64,000 nucleotides of DNA from Streptomyces sp. NRRL F-2664 (lineage in GTDB: Bacteria > Actinomycetota > Actinomycetes > Streptomycetales > Streptomycetaceae). A program made the position numbers and the translations under genes. The DNA lies in NCBI RefSeq assembly GCF_000719345.1, contig NZ_JOFX01000024.1, forward strand, positions 62,001-126,000, in the 5' to 3' direction. The notes under the pieces are model-generated. The model did not search any database, had not been told where the DNA came from, and worked only from the letters and a program-made list of their open reading frames with translations. Shown in pieces: positions 17,498 through 26,846 of the stretch (its first letter is position 1; every line of letters begins with the position of its first letter).

Positions 17498-18265
17498 TCA
17501 GAACCGGCCTGCACCGAGGTCGCGCGAAACCGCGCGCGCACAGTCCCGCACCGAAGCGACGAGCGCCGCCCGGGGCTCCCCGGCCTCGCCGCAGACCCGC
17601 TCCACGGCGCCGGCCACCGCCACCGCGCCCACCGGCATCCGGCGCCGGTCGTGGATCGGCGCCGCCACCGAGGCGATGCCCTGCCACGTCTCCTCGACAT
17701 CGGCTGCCCACCCGCGGGCCCGGGTCAGCCCCAGGATCTCCTCGAAGCCCGCGGCGTCCGTGACCGTGCGCGGGGTGAACGGGTCCCGGTCCACCTCCAT
17801 CGCCTGCGCGTGCGCGACGGGGTCGTACGCCGACAGCACCTTGCCCAGCGCGGTCGAGTGCAGCGGCTGCATGGCCCCGACCTCCAGCACCTGGCGGCTG
17901 TCGTCCGGACGGAACACGTGGTGCATGATCAGCACCCCGCTCTGGTGGAGCACGCCGACGTACACGCTCTCGCCGCTCGCCCGGGCCAGGTCGTCCGTCC
18001 ACACCAGGGCGCGGGCGCGCAGCTCGTGCACGTCCAGATAGCTGTTGCCCAGGCGCAGCAGCTCGGCGCCCAGCTGGTAGCGCCCGGAGGCCGGGTCCTG
18101 CTCCACGAAGCCCTCGGCCTGAAGGGTGCGCAGGATGCCGTGGGCCGTGCCCTTGGCCAGCCCGAGCGAGGACGCCACGTCCGAGAGGCCCAGCCGGCGC
18201 TCCCCGCCCGCCAGGAGTCGCAGCATCGCAGCGGCTCGTTCGAGCGACTGGATGTTCCGTGCCAT
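17498..18265 (-). CDS. gylR: IclR family transcriptional regulator of glycerol genes
   Basis: A 255-residue regulator with an N-terminal winged helix (LGLSDVASSLGLAKGTAHGILRTLQ, residues about 23-47) and a C-terminal IclR effector domain. Its position directly upstream of glpF-glpK-glpD, on the same strand, matches gylR of S. coelicolor, which represses the glycerol operon and its own gene; the name rests on synteny and family. ATG 18265 is chosen for its AGGAGG ribosome-binding site; upstream in-frame extensions are unlikely. Two palindromes sharing its likely operator lie 50-85 bases upstream. Confidence 0.88.
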   Translation of the reverse strand: MARNIQSLERAAAMLRLLAGGERRLGLSDVASSLGLAKGTAHGILRTLQAEGFVEQDPASGRYQLGAELLRLGNSYLDVHELRARALVWTDDLARASGESVYVGVLHQSGVLIMHHVFRPDDSRQVLEVGAMQPLHSTALGKVLSAYDPVAHAQAMEVDRDPFTPRTVTDAAGFEEILGLTRARGWAADVEETWQGIASVAAPIHDRRRMPVGAVAVAGAVERVCGEAGEPRAALVASVRDCARAVSRDLGAGRF

Positions 18266-18311
18266 CGCGCAGCCTCCTGCTGACCTTCGGTTCAACAACC
18301 ATCTTGACGTG

Positions 18312-18348
18312 GTTCGACAATGCTGAACAGTATCGGTCGATGTCGACC
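18312..18348. promoter_or_regulatory. Candidate operators upstream of gylR
   Basis: Two adjacent palindromes: GTTCGACAATGCTGAAC (18312-18328), sharing GTTCGACAATG with the glpF site, and GGTCGATGTCGACC (18335-18348), with perfect 6-base arms. They lie between gylR and the divergent metH, so they could control gylR itself. Confidence 0.6.
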
Positions 18349-18478
18349 TTGTGCACCGTCGGTGATCTGTTCGCCGTACCGCCACCGGGACACCCACGGC
18401 AAGCACCCGCCACAGAATGCAGTCCGCCACGTGGGACACCCACACCGGGGCCGGTGCCGCGCGGTTACCCTGGCCGCG

Positions 18479-18504
18479 TGCACCCTTGACACAGCGGGGG
18501 TGCA
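18479..18504 (+). promoter_or_regulatory. Small hairpin in the metH leader
   Basis: TGCACCC (18479-18485) pairs perfectly with GGGTGCA (18498-18504) about 33 bases before the metH ATG. I could not match the leader to a cobalamin or SAM riboswitch, so no riboswitch is called. Confidence 0.4.
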
Positions 18505-18537
18505 AAGCCGACAGCCGTCGCATCCCAGGGAGCACTC

Positions 18538-21500
18538 ATGGCCTCGTTGCCGAACCCGCCCGCCGACACCCAGACCCGGGCCGATGCCCTCCGGGAGGCA
18601 CTCGCGACCCGCGTGGTCGTCGCCGACGGAGCCATGGGAACGATGCTCCAGGCGCAGGACCCCACCCTCGACGACTTCCAGCAGCTCGAAGGCTGCAACG
18701 AGGTCCTCAACATCACCCGCCCGGACATCGTCCGCACGGTGCACGAGGCGTACTTCTCGGTGGGCGTGGACTGCGTCGAGACCAACACCTTCGGCGCCAA
18801 CCACGCCGCCCTCGCCGAGTACGACATCGCCGAACGCAACTTCGAGCTCTCCGAGGCCGGCGCCCGCATCGCCCGCGAGGTCGCCGACGCCTTCACCGCC
18901 TCCACCGGACAGCAGCGCTGGGTCCTCGGCTCCATCGGCCCCGGCACCAAGCTGCCCACCCTCGGCCACATCACCTACGCGCAGATCCGCGACGCCTACC
19001 AGACCAACGCCGAGGGCCTCCTCACCGGCGGCGCCGACGCACTGCTCGTCGAGACCACCCAGGACCTCCTGCAGACGAAGTCCTCCATCATCGGTGCCCG
19101 CCGCGCCATGGAGGCCCTCGGCGTCCAGGTCCCGCTGATCTGCTCCGTCACCGTCGAGACCACCGGCACCATGCTGCTGGGCTCCGAGATCGGCGCGGCC
19201 CTCACCGCCCTGGAGCCCCTCGGCATCGACATGATCGGCCTGAACTGCGCCACCGGCCCCGCCGAGATGAGCGAGCACCTTCGCTACCTCGCGCGCAACG
19301 CCCGCATCCCGCTCTCCTGCATGCCCAACGCCGGCCTGCCCGTCCTGACCAAGCAGGGCGCGCACTACCCGCTGACCGCCCCCGAGCTCGCCGACGCCCA
19401 GGAGACCTTCGTCCGCGAGTACGGCCTGTCCCTGGTCGGCGGCTGCTGCGGTACCACCCCCGAGCACCTGCGTCAGGTCGTCGAGCGGGTCCGCGGCACG
19501 CAGGTCGCCCCGCGCGACCCGCGGCCCGAGCCCGGCGCCGCCTCCCTCTACCAGACCGTGCCCTTCCGCCAGGACACCTCGTACATGGCGATCGGCGAGC
19601 GCACCAACGCCAACGGCTCCAAGAAGTTCCGCGAGGCCATGCTGGAGGCCCGCTGGGACGACTGCGTCGAGATGGCCCGCGACCAGATCCGCGAGGGCGC
19701 GCACATGCTCGACCTCTGCGTCGACTACGTGGGCCGCGACGGCGTCGCCGACATGGAGGAACTCGCCGGCCGCTTCGCCACCGCCTCCACCCTCCCGATC
19801 GTCCTGGACTCCACCGAGGTCGCCGTCATCCGCGCGGGCCTGGAGAAGCTCGGCGGCCGCGCGGTCATCAACTCGGTCAACTACGAGGACGGCGACGGCC
19901 CCGACTCCCGCTTCGCCCAGGTCACCCGGCTGGCCCAGGAGCACGGCGCCGCGCTGATCGCGCTGACCATCGACGAGGAGGGCCAGGCCCGCACCGCCGA
20001 GCACAAGGTCGCCATCGCCGAACGCCTCATCGAAGACCTCACGGGCAACTGGGGGATCCGCGAGTCGGACATCCTCATCGACACGCTCACCTTCACCATC
20101 TGCACCGGCCAGGAGGAGTCCCGAGGCGACGGCATCGCCACCATCGAGGCGATCCGCGAACTCAAGCGCCGCCACCCCGAGGTCCAGACCACCCTCGGCC
20201 TCTCCAACATCTCCTTCGGCCTGAACCCGGCCGCCCGCGTCCTGCTGAACTCGGTCTTCCTCGACGAGTGCGTCAAGGCCGGCCTGGACTCGGCCATCGT
20301 CCACGCCTCCAAGATCCTGCCCATCGCACGGTTCGACGAGGAGCAGGTCTCCACCGCCCTCGACCTGATCTACGACCGGCGCACCGGGGACTACGACCCG
20401 CTGCAGAAGCTGATGGCCCTCTTCGAGGGCGTCAACACCAAGTCGCTGAAGGCGGGCCGCGCCGAGGAACTGCTCGCCCTGCCCCTGGAGGAGCGGCTGC
20501 GGCAGCGCATCGTCGACGGCGAGAAGAACGGCCTGGAGGCCGACCTCGACGAGGCCCTGCTGACGCGCCCCGCCCTCGACATCGTCAACGACACCCTCCT
20601 GGAGGGCATGAAGGTCGTCGGCGAGCTCTTCGGCTCGGGCCAGATGCAGCTCCCCTTCGTCCTGCAGTCCGCCGAGGTCATGAAGACGGCCGTGGCCCAC
20701 CTCGAACCGCACATGGAGAAGACGGACGACGACGGCAAGGGCACCATCGTCCTCGCCACCGTCCGCGGCGACGTCCACGACATCGGCAAGAACCTCGTCG
20801 ACATCATCCTGACGAACAACGGCTACAACGTCGTCAACATCGGCATCAAGCAGCCCGTCTCCGCGATCCTCGAAGCCGCCCAGGAGCACAAGGCCGACGT
20901 CATCGGGATGTCCGGCCTGCTCGTGAAGTCGACCGTGATCATGAAGGAGAACCTGGAGGAGCTCAACCAGCGCAAGCTGGCCGCCGACTACCCGGTGATC
21001 CTCGGCGGCGCCGCCCTCACCCGCGCCTACGTCGAACAGGACCTCCACGAGATCTACGAGGGCGAGGTCCGCTACGCCCGCGACGCCTTCGAGGGCCTGC
21101 GCCTCATGGACGCCCTCATCGCCGTCAAGCGCGGCGTGCCCGGCGCCGCCCTGCCCGAGCTCAAGCAGCGCCGGGTCGCCAAGCGGGACACACCCCTCCA
21201 GGTGGAGGAGCCGCAGGAGCCCGGCGGCCGCTCGGACGTCGCCGTCGACAACCCGGTGCCCACCCCGCCCTTCTGGGGCACCCGGGTGGTCAAGGGCATC
21301 CCGCTCAAGGACTACGCCTCCTGGCTGGACGAGGGAGCCCTCTTCAAGGGCCAGTGGGGCCTGAAGCAGGCCCGCGCGGGCGGGCCCACGTACGAGGAGC
21401 TCGTGGAGAGCGAGGGCCGCCCGCGCCTGCGCGGCCTGCTGGAGAAGCTGCACACCGAGAACCTGCTGGAGGCGGCCGTCGTCTACGGCTACTTCCCCTG

Positions 21501-22047
21501 CGTCTCCAAGGGCGACGACCTGATCATCCTCGACGACGACGGCAACGAGCGGACCCGCTTCACCTTCCCCCGCCAGCGCCGCGGCCGCCGTCTGTGCCTC
21601 GCGGACTTCTTCCGGCCCGAGGAGTCCGGCGAGACCGACGTCGTCGGCCTCCAGGTGGTCACCGTCGGCTCGAAGATCGGCGAGGCCACGGCCAAGCTCT
21701 TCGAGTCCGACTCCTACCGCGAATACCTGGAGCTGCACGGCCTGTCGGTCCAGCTCGCCGAGGCCATGGCCGAGTACTGGCACGCCCGCGTCCGGGCCGA
21801 GCTCGGATTCGGCGGCGAGGACCCGGCCAGGGTCGAGGACATGTTCGACCTGAAGTACCGCGGTGCCCGCTTCTCCCTCGGCTACGGCGCCTGCCCCGAC
21901 CTGGAGGACCGTGCGAAGATCGCCGACCTCCTCCAGCCGGAGCGGATCGGCGTCCACCTCTCGGAGGAGTTCCAGCTCCACCCGGAGCAGTCCACCGACG
22001 CGATCGTGATCCACCACCCCGAAGCGAAGTATTTCAACGCACGCTGA
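18538..22047 (+). CDS. metH: Cobalamin-dependent methionine synthase
   Basis: A 1169-residue modular enzyme that moves a methyl group from methyltetrahydrofolate through methylcobalamin to homocysteine. Domains in order: homocysteine-binding barrel (start VVADGAMGTMLQ, zinc site ending in GGCCGTTPEHL), pterin-binding barrel (AIGERTNANGSKKF), cobalamin-binding cap and fold with DVHDIGKN (His747 as lower cobalt ligand), and a C-terminal SAM-binding activation domain shorter than in E. coli. It is complete. Divergent from gylR; a hairpin follows its stop. Confidence 0.96.
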   Translation: MASLPNPPADTQTRADALREALATRVVVADGAMGTMLQAQDPTLDDFQQLEGCNEVLNITRPDIVRTVHEAYFSVGVDCVETNTFGANHAALAEYDIAERNFELSEAGARIAREVADAFTASTGQQRWVLGSIGPGTKLPTLGHITYAQIRDAYQTNAEGLLTGGADALLVETTQDLLQTKSSIIGARRAMEALGVQVPLICSVTVETTGTMLLGSEIGAALTALEPLGIDMIGLNCATGPAEMSEHLRYLARNARIPLSCMPNAGLPVLTKQGAHYPLTAPELADAQETFVREYGLSLVGGCCGTTPEHLRQVVERVRGTQVAPRDPRPEPGAASLYQTVPFRQDTSYMAIGERTNANGSKKFREAMLEARWDDCVEMARDQIREGAHMLDLCVDYVGRDGVADMEELAGRFATASTLPIVLDSTEVAVIRAGLEKLGGRAVINSVNYEDGDGPDSRFAQVTRLAQEHGAALIALTIDEEGQARTAEHKVAIAERLIEDLTGNWGIRESDILIDTLTFTICTGQEESRGDGIATIEAIRELKRRHPEVQTTLGLSNISFGLNPAARVLLNSVFLDECVKAGLDSAIVHASKILPIARFDEEQVSTALDLIYDRRTGDYDPLQKLMALFEGVNTKSLKAGRAEELLALPLEERLRQRIVDGEKNGLEADLDEALLTRPALDIVNDTLLEGMKVVGELFGSGQMQLPFVLQSAEVMKTAVAHLEPHMEKTDDDGKGTIVLATVRGDVHDIGKNLVDIILTNNGYNVVNIGIKQPVSAILEAAQEHKADVIGMSGLLVKSTVIMKENLEELNQRKLAADYPVILGGAALTRAYVEQDLHEIYEGEVRYARDAFEGLRLMDALIAVKRGVPGAALPELKQRRVAKRDTPLQVEEPQEPGGRSDVAVDNPVPTPPFWGTRVVKGIPLKDYASWLDEGALFKGQWGLKQARAGGPTYEELVESEGRPRLRGLLEKLHTENLLEAAVVYGYFPCVSKGDDLIILDDDGNERTRFTFPRQRRGRRLCLADFFRPEESGETDVVGLQVVTVGSKIGEATAKLFESDSYREYLELHGLSVQLAEAMAEYWHARVRAELGFGGEDPARVEDMFDLKYRGARFSLGYGACPDLEDRAKIADLLQPERIGVHLSEEFQLHPEQSTDAIVIHHPEAKYFNAR

Positions 22048-22079
22048 CCTCCGCCGACGTACACTTGTCGGTCCCATAC

Positions 22080-22132
22080 AGGCCGGTCGCCTGTTCCCCG
22101 GGGGATGCCCCGTGGGAAGAGGTGACCGGCCT
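22080..22132 (+). terminator. Hairpin between metH and the HAD gene
   Basis: Arms 22080-22092 and 22120-22132 pair with one wobble or mismatch, enclosing a smaller GC-rich palindrome; CTTCTCGTCC follows. It may end metH transcription or attenuate read-through into the HAD gene. Confidence 0.55.
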
Positions 22133-22158
22133 TCTCGTCCCCTACGAGAGGTACGCGC

Positions 22159-22860
22159 ATGACGAGCACCGTTCCCGCCCCGGTCACCCGCACGGCCGAC
22201 GGCTCGGCCCTGCAGGCGGTACTGCTCGACATGGACGGCACCCTGGTGGACACCGAGGGCTTCTGGTGGGAGATCGAGGCGGAGGTCTTCCGCGAACTCG
22301 GCCACCGTCTGGAGGACGCGTGGCGCGACGTGGTCGTCGGCGGCCCCATGACCCGCAGCGCCGGCTTCCTCATCGAGGCGACCGGCGCCGCCATCGGCAT
22401 CGCCGAGCTGAGCGTCCTGCTCAACGAGCGCTTCGAGGCGCGCATCGCCGACCAGGTCCCCCTGATGCCCGGCGCCGAGCGGCTGCTGAGCGAGCTGGCC
22501 CGCCACAACGTGCCCACCGCCCTCGTCTCCGCCTCGCACCGCCGGGTCATCGACCGGGTCCTGCTCACCCTGGGCCGCGACCGCTTCACCATGACGGTCG
22601 CCGGCGACGAGGTCGCCCGTACCAAGCCGCACCCCGACCCGTACCTGCTCGCGGCGCAGACCCTGGGGGCCCACCCCTCGCGGTGCGCCGTCATCGAGGA
22701 CACCAGCACCGGTGTCGCGGCCGCCGAGGCCGCGGGCTGCCGGGTGGTGGCGGTGCCGTCGGTCGGCGTCATCGAACCGGCTCCGGGGCGCACGGTCGTC
22801 CGCTCGCTGGAGGACGTCGACCTGGCGTTCCTGCGGTCCCTCATCGTCCCGCTGAACTGA
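22159..22860 (+). CDS. HAD superfamily hydrolase (beta-phosphoglucomutase-like)
   Basis: A 233-residue phosphatase or phosphomutase of HAD subfamily IA. The nucleophile motif is LLDMDGTLVDTE, motif II is ALVSASH, the lysine is in TKPHPDPYL and the acidic metal site is VIEDTSTGVAAAEAAGC. A helical cap lies between motif I and motif II. Substrate unknown. It starts 111 bases after metH behind a hairpin, so co-transcription with metH is uncertain. AGAGG upstream of the ATG serves as ribosome-binding site. Confidence 0.88.
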   Translation: MTSTVPAPVTRTADGSALQAVLLDMDGTLVDTEGFWWEIEAEVFRELGHRLEDAWRDVVVGGPMTRSAGFLIEATGAAIGIAELSVLLNERFEARIADQVPLMPGAERLLSELARHNVPTALVSASHRRVIDRVLLTLGRDRFTMTVAGDEVARTKPHPDPYLLAAQTLGAHPSRCAVIEDTSTGVAAAEAAGCRVVAVPSVGVIEPAPGRTVVRSLEDVDLAFLRSLIVPLN

Positions 22861-23455
22861 CGGTCCGCATCACCCACAGTGACGACGGGGCCGGCGTGGC
22901 GACTGCGCCACCCTCAGGGACACATCGGCATGCAGCGCCCCACATCGGTATGCATCACCACGCTTCGGAATCCCCTCAATACGCTCCGTGCCGAACGGAA
23001 ACGCGGTCGATCCCCGCTCTGGCGGAAGGATCTTCCGTCGTATGCCCCGGAGGCTGAAATTCCATCCTCTCTCCGGCAGTTGCACAGAGTGACCTTGGTC
23101 ACGCGTCACAGCCCCGACGGCCCTGTCCCCGGCCCCACGCGGCTTCCCATGTGTCCGCATTGATCAGCCCGTGACCGAATCTGCGCAGCCCTGTGGTTGA
23201 ACAGGCAGTTCGCTCCGATCACGGTGCGATTACGCCCCAAGTCCGGCCAGTTCCAGCCATCCCGTCCCGGGCCACTAGTGTCGAGCCGGGCACTGCGCCG
23301 CACCCAGCCGTCCCGGACACACACCCCTGTGCCGGAACCGCGTGGACCGATCGTCACAACATCCGGCCCGATCGTTCCGCCCCGAACGGGCGACCGCCGC
23401 GAAGTGCCCTTCACACCGCTTTGAGCAAGTGCCGGTTACAGGGAGTACTTCCAGC
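22861..23455. other. 595-base intergenic region
   Basis: No gene with convincing codon bias was found here; open frames on either strand lack recognisable content and ribosome-binding sites. It contains a GTGA-N6-TCAC palindrome at 23089-23102 and should hold the promoter of the binding-protein gene at 23456. Confidence 0.6.
23089..23102. promoter_or_regulatory. Crp-like palindrome
   Basis: GTGACCTTGGTCAC is a perfect GTGA-N6-TCAC inverted repeat, the form recognised by Crp/Fnr-type regulators. It is 354 bases upstream of the binding-protein gene. The match is short, so chance occurrence is possible. Confidence 0.35.
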
Positions 23456-25060
23456 ATGAACCGCAAGACCATGGTGCTGACGGCCGCGGCCGGACTGCTC
23501 ACCCCCGCGCTGGCCGCATGCGGCACCGCGAGCGGCGGAGGAGCAGGATCCGCAGCGATCGTCGTCGGGACCACCGACCGGTTCGAGGCCGCAGACTTCG
23601 CTCCCGCCCCCTTCGACCCGGCCTACGCCTACGACGCCGGCGCCTGGAACATCCTGCGCCAGACCGTCCAGACGCTGATGCACACCCCGCGCGGCGGCGG
23701 CCAGCCCGTCCCCGAAGCGGCCTCCGCCTGCCGCTTCACCGACTCCGGCAACCAGAGCTACCGCTGCACCCTGTGCCCCGGCCTGAAGTTCGCCGACGGC
23801 GATCCCCTCACCGCCAAGGACGTCAAGTTCTCCATCGACCGCGTCCGCGCGATCAAGGACGAGAACGGCCCCTCCTCCCTCCTCTCCACCCTCGACCGCG
23901 TCGAGGCCAAGGGCGAGGACACCGTCGTCTTCCACCTGAAGACCCCGGACGCGACGTTCCCCTTCAAGCTCTCCACCCCCGCCGCGGGCATCGTCAGCGA
24001 GAAGGACTACGACGCCAAGAAGCTCCGCGAAGGCTTCGAGGTCGCCGGCTCCGGGCCCTACACCATGAAGGCCGAGGTCAAGGACAACCGCCTCGTCCGC
24101 GCCGTCTTCAGCAAGAACCCCCACTACAAGGGCGACCTCAAGCTGCAGAACGACAAGGTCGAGCTGCGCACCTACCCCGACTCCGCGACCATGGGCAAGG
24201 CCCTCACCGACGGGAAGATCCACATGGTCTCCCGCACCCTGTCGCCCGCCCAGATCAACGAGCTGAACGCCAACCCGCCCAAGGGCGTCAAGCTGGTCCC
24301 GATGCCCGGCCTGGAGATCCGCTACATCGGCTTCAACACCGACGCGCCCGTCGTCAAGGACAAGGCCGTCCGCCAGGCCCTCGCCGCGGCCGTCGACCGC
24401 AGCGCGCTCATCTCCAAGGTCTACGGCAAGTCGGCCCAGCCGCTCTACTCGCTGGTCCCCACCAGCGTCACCGGCCACGTCAACTCCTTCTACAACAAGT
24501 ACGGCGACGCCAACACGCCCAAGGCCGCCGCACTCCTGAAGGAAGCCGGCATCAAGACCCCGGTCAAGCTGACCCTGCACTACACCAGCGACCACTACGG
24601 CGACGGCACCGCGGCCGAGTTCGAAGCCCTCAAGGCCCAGCTCAACGCCACCCAGCTCTTCGACATCACCGTCCAGGGCAGCGAGTGGTCCGAATTCCGC
24701 CCCGCGCAGAAGAAGGGCGACCACGCCGCCTACGGGCTCGGCTGGTTCCCCGACTACCCGGACGCCGAAAACTTCCTCGCCCCGTTCCTGGAGCAGGACA
24801 ACTTCCTGGGCACGCCGTACGCCAACACCGCGGTGCGCACCAGGCTCCTCCCCGAATCCCGGCGCGCGGTCGACCGTAACGTCGCCGCCCCGGCGGTCAC
24901 GGAGATGCAGGACATCGTCGCCGAGGACGTACCCGTCCTGCCCCTGTGGCAGGGCAAGCAGTACGTCGCCGCACGCGACGGGATCACCGGAGTGGAGTGG
25001 TCGGTCAACGCCATCTCCGACCTCCAGCTGTGGGAGCTCGGCCGCGGCGTAAGCGGCTGA
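23456..25060 (+). CDS. ABC transporter substrate-binding lipoprotein, family 5
   Basis: A 534-residue extracellular solute-binding protein of the oligopeptide/nickel-binding class. The N-terminus MNRKTMVLTAAAGLLTPALAAC is a lipoprotein signal with lipobox LAAC. LKFADGDPLTAKDVKFSIDR and VRQALAAAVDR are family-5 motifs. The peptide or other ligand cannot be predicted. ATG 23456 is chosen because it begins the signal peptide; GGGAGTACTTCCAGC precedes it. A paralogue follows 71 bases later, but no permease or ATPase gene is present nearby, so it probably serves a transporter encoded elsewhere. Confidence 0.9.
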   Translation: MNRKTMVLTAAAGLLTPALAACGTASGGGAGSAAIVVGTTDRFEAADFAPAPFDPAYAYDAGAWNILRQTVQTLMHTPRGGGQPVPEAASACRFTDSGNQSYRCTLCPGLKFADGDPLTAKDVKFSIDRVRAIKDENGPSSLLSTLDRVEAKGEDTVVFHLKTPDATFPFKLSTPAAGIVSEKDYDAKKLREGFEVAGSGPYTMKAEVKDNRLVRAVFSKNPHYKGDLKLQNDKVELRTYPDSATMGKALTDGKIHMVSRTLSPAQINELNANPPKGVKLVPMPGLEIRYIGFNTDAPVVKDKAVRQALAAAVDRSALISKVYGKSAQPLYSLVPTSVTGHVNSFYNKYGDANTPKAAALLKEAGIKTPVKLTLHYTSDHYGDGTAAEFEALKAQLNATQLFDITVQGSEWSEFRPAQKKGDHAAYGLGWFPDYPDAENFLAPFLEQDNFLGTPYANTAVRTRLLPESRRAVDRNVAAPAVTEMQDIVAEDVPVLPLWQGKQYVAARDGITGVEWSVNAISDLQLWELGRGVSG

Positions 25061-25131
25061 GCAAGGCAGAGACCGGCAGCGGATGTCGCGGGCCGGAGCA
25101 ACGAAACAGTTCGACTGTGAAGGACGTTCGC

Positions 25132-26715
25132 GTGAATCGACGTAACCAGTGGCTGGCGGCCCCGCTCGGCGCAGCCACCGCCGCCGCGCTGCTCAGCGGT
25201 TGCGGTTCGACCGATGGCTCCAATGCCGGCAGCGGCAAGGGCGTGGTCATGGGCATATCCGACAAGGTGAAGTCCACCGACCCGGCATCCGGCTACGACC
25301 CGGGCTCCTGGCTGCTCTTCAACAACGTCTTCCAGTCGCTGCTGAGCTTCCCCAAGGGCGGCACCACCCCCGAGCCCGACGCCGCCCAGAGCTGCGCCTT
25401 CGAGGGCGGCGACAGCAAGCTCTTCAAGTGCACGCTGAAGAAGGACCTGAAGTTCAGCAACGGGCACGAGCTCACCTCGAAGGACGTCAAGTACTCCTTC
25501 GAGCGCACGCTGAAGATCAACGACGAGAACGGCCCCGCCGTCATGCTCTCCTCGATCGCGGGCATCGACGCCCCCGACGAGCAGACCGTCGTCTTCCGCC
25601 TGAAGGCCTCCGACGCCACCTTCCCCAGCAAGATCGCCTCGGGTGCCGGCTCCATCGTCGACCACCGCGAATACCCGGCCGACAAGCTCCGCACCGACAA
25701 CAAGGCCGTCGGCTCCGGCGTCTACAAGCTCGACTCCTTCAGCGAGAAGAGCGCCACCTTCTCCGTCAACGAGTCCTACACGGGCAAGGCCAAGGCCAAG
25801 AACACCGGCGTCACCCTGAAGTTCTTCAACGGCGACCAGGCCGGCCTCAAGACCGTCCTCGAAAGCGGAGACGTCGACTTCGCCTTCCGCGGCCTCGCGG
25901 CCAAGGACATCGCCGCCCTCGCCTCCAGCAAGACCGGCGACGACAAGGTCGACGTCGTCCAGGGCACCGGCGCCGAGGTCGAGCACATGGTCTTCAACAT
26001 GAACGACCCCGTCGTCGGCAAGCTCCCCGTCCGCAAAGCCATCGCCTACCTCGTGGACCGCGAAGCCCTCGTCAAGGACGTGTACGCCGGCACCGCCACC
26101 GCCCTGTACTCCATCGTCCCCACCGGCATCGCCGGCCACACCACGCCGTTCTTCGACCGCTACGGCGGCAGCCCGCAGCCCGAGAAGGCCAAGGCCGTCC
26201 TCAAGGCCGCCAACATCAACGGCAAGGTCAAGGTCACCCTCTACTCGACCCCGTCCCGCTACGGCCCCTCCACCGACCAGCAGTTCGAGGTCATCGCCAA
26301 GCAGCTCAACGACAGCGGCCTCTTCGAGGCCGACGTCAAGTCCGTCGAGTACGAGCAGTACGAGAAGGACATCCAGGCCGGCAAGTACGGCATCTACGTC
26401 AAGGGCTGGGTCCCCGACTACCCGGACGCCGACAACTTCACCCAGCCGTTCTTCGGCCCCGGCAACGTCCTGAACAACAACTACGACAACAAGGAGATCA
26501 CCGGGACGATCATCCCGTCGACCTCCGCCAAGTCCGACCGCACCGCGGCCAACACCGACTACAACCGGCTCCAGGACATCGTCGCCGACGAGCTCCCGCT
26601 CCTCCCGCTCTGGCAGGGCAAGCAGTACGCCGTCACCCGCCAGAACGTCAACGGCCTGCAGTGGTCCCTCGACGCCTCGACCGTCTTCCGCTTCTGGGAG
26701 ATCAGCAAGGGCTGA
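25132..26715 (+). CDS. ABC transporter substrate-binding lipoprotein, family 5 (paralogue)
   Basis: A 527-residue solute-binding protein related to its upstream neighbour throughout; both end with PLWQGKQY. The signal peptide ends in the lipobox LLSGC. LKFSNGHELTSKDVKYSFER is the family-5 motif. GTG 25132 is chosen because GAAGGA lies 7 bases upstream and the signal peptide follows directly. The pair looks like a tandem duplication that has diverged. A strong terminator follows. Confidence 0.9.
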   Translation: MNRRNQWLAAPLGAATAAALLSGCGSTDGSNAGSGKGVVMGISDKVKSTDPASGYDPGSWLLFNNVFQSLLSFPKGGTTPEPDAAQSCAFEGGDSKLFKCTLKKDLKFSNGHELTSKDVKYSFERTLKINDENGPAVMLSSIAGIDAPDEQTVVFRLKASDATFPSKIASGAGSIVDHREYPADKLRTDNKAVGSGVYKLDSFSEKSATFSVNESYTGKAKAKNTGVTLKFFNGDQAGLKTVLESGDVDFAFRGLAAKDIAALASSKTGDDKVDVVQGTGAEVEHMVFNMNDPVVGKLPVRKAIAYLVDREALVKDVYAGTATALYSIVPTGIAGHTTPFFDRYGGSPQPEKAKAVLKAANINGKVKVTLYSTPSRYGPSTDQQFEVIAKQLNDSGLFEADVKSVEYEQYEKDIQAGKYGIYVKGWVPDYPDADNFTQPFFGPGNVLNNNYDNKEITGTIIPSTSAKSDRTAANTDYNRLQDIVADELPLLPLWQGKQYAVTRQNVNGLQWSLDASTVFRFWEISKG

Positions 26716-26743
26716 CCCCCGGGACCGCACCCCGGCACACCAC

Positions 26744-26783
26744 GGGGCCGCACGCGCGACGACTGACTCGCGCGTGCGGCCCC
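26744..26783. terminator. 16-bp perfect hairpin, bidirectional
   Basis: Stem 26744-26759 pairs perfectly with 26768-26783 around an 8-base loop, between the convergent binding-protein and response-regulator genes. Confidence 0.85.
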
Positions 26784-26846
26784 GCGGCCGTCCCCGACCC
26801 GGCCCCACCCCGAGCTCCTGCACCCGGCGCGGCCACCGCCGGAAAG

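Noticed and set aside
18349..18537. Possible riboswitch before metH
   Set aside because: Only a 7-bp hairpin was seen; no conserved cobalamin or SAM core could be recognised by eye.
22065..22085. TTGTCGGTC near the metH stop as another PafBC-type promoter
   Set aside because: No TAnnnT box occurs at the required 8-base spacing.
18292..22674. A 1460-residue minus-strand frame across metH
   Set aside because: It is the antisense shadow of metH and the HAD gene, rich in Gly, Val and Asp as expected for complement of GC-rich codons, and has no domain.
18417..23057. A 1546-residue plus-strand frame overlapping metH
   Set aside because: It is a frame-shifted Arg/Pro-rich shadow of metH; metH has full domain support.
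22870..23163. Short frames of 94-102 residues in the gap after the HAD gene
   Set aside because: No ribosome-binding site, no consistent codon bias and overlapping frames on both strands; treated as non-coding.
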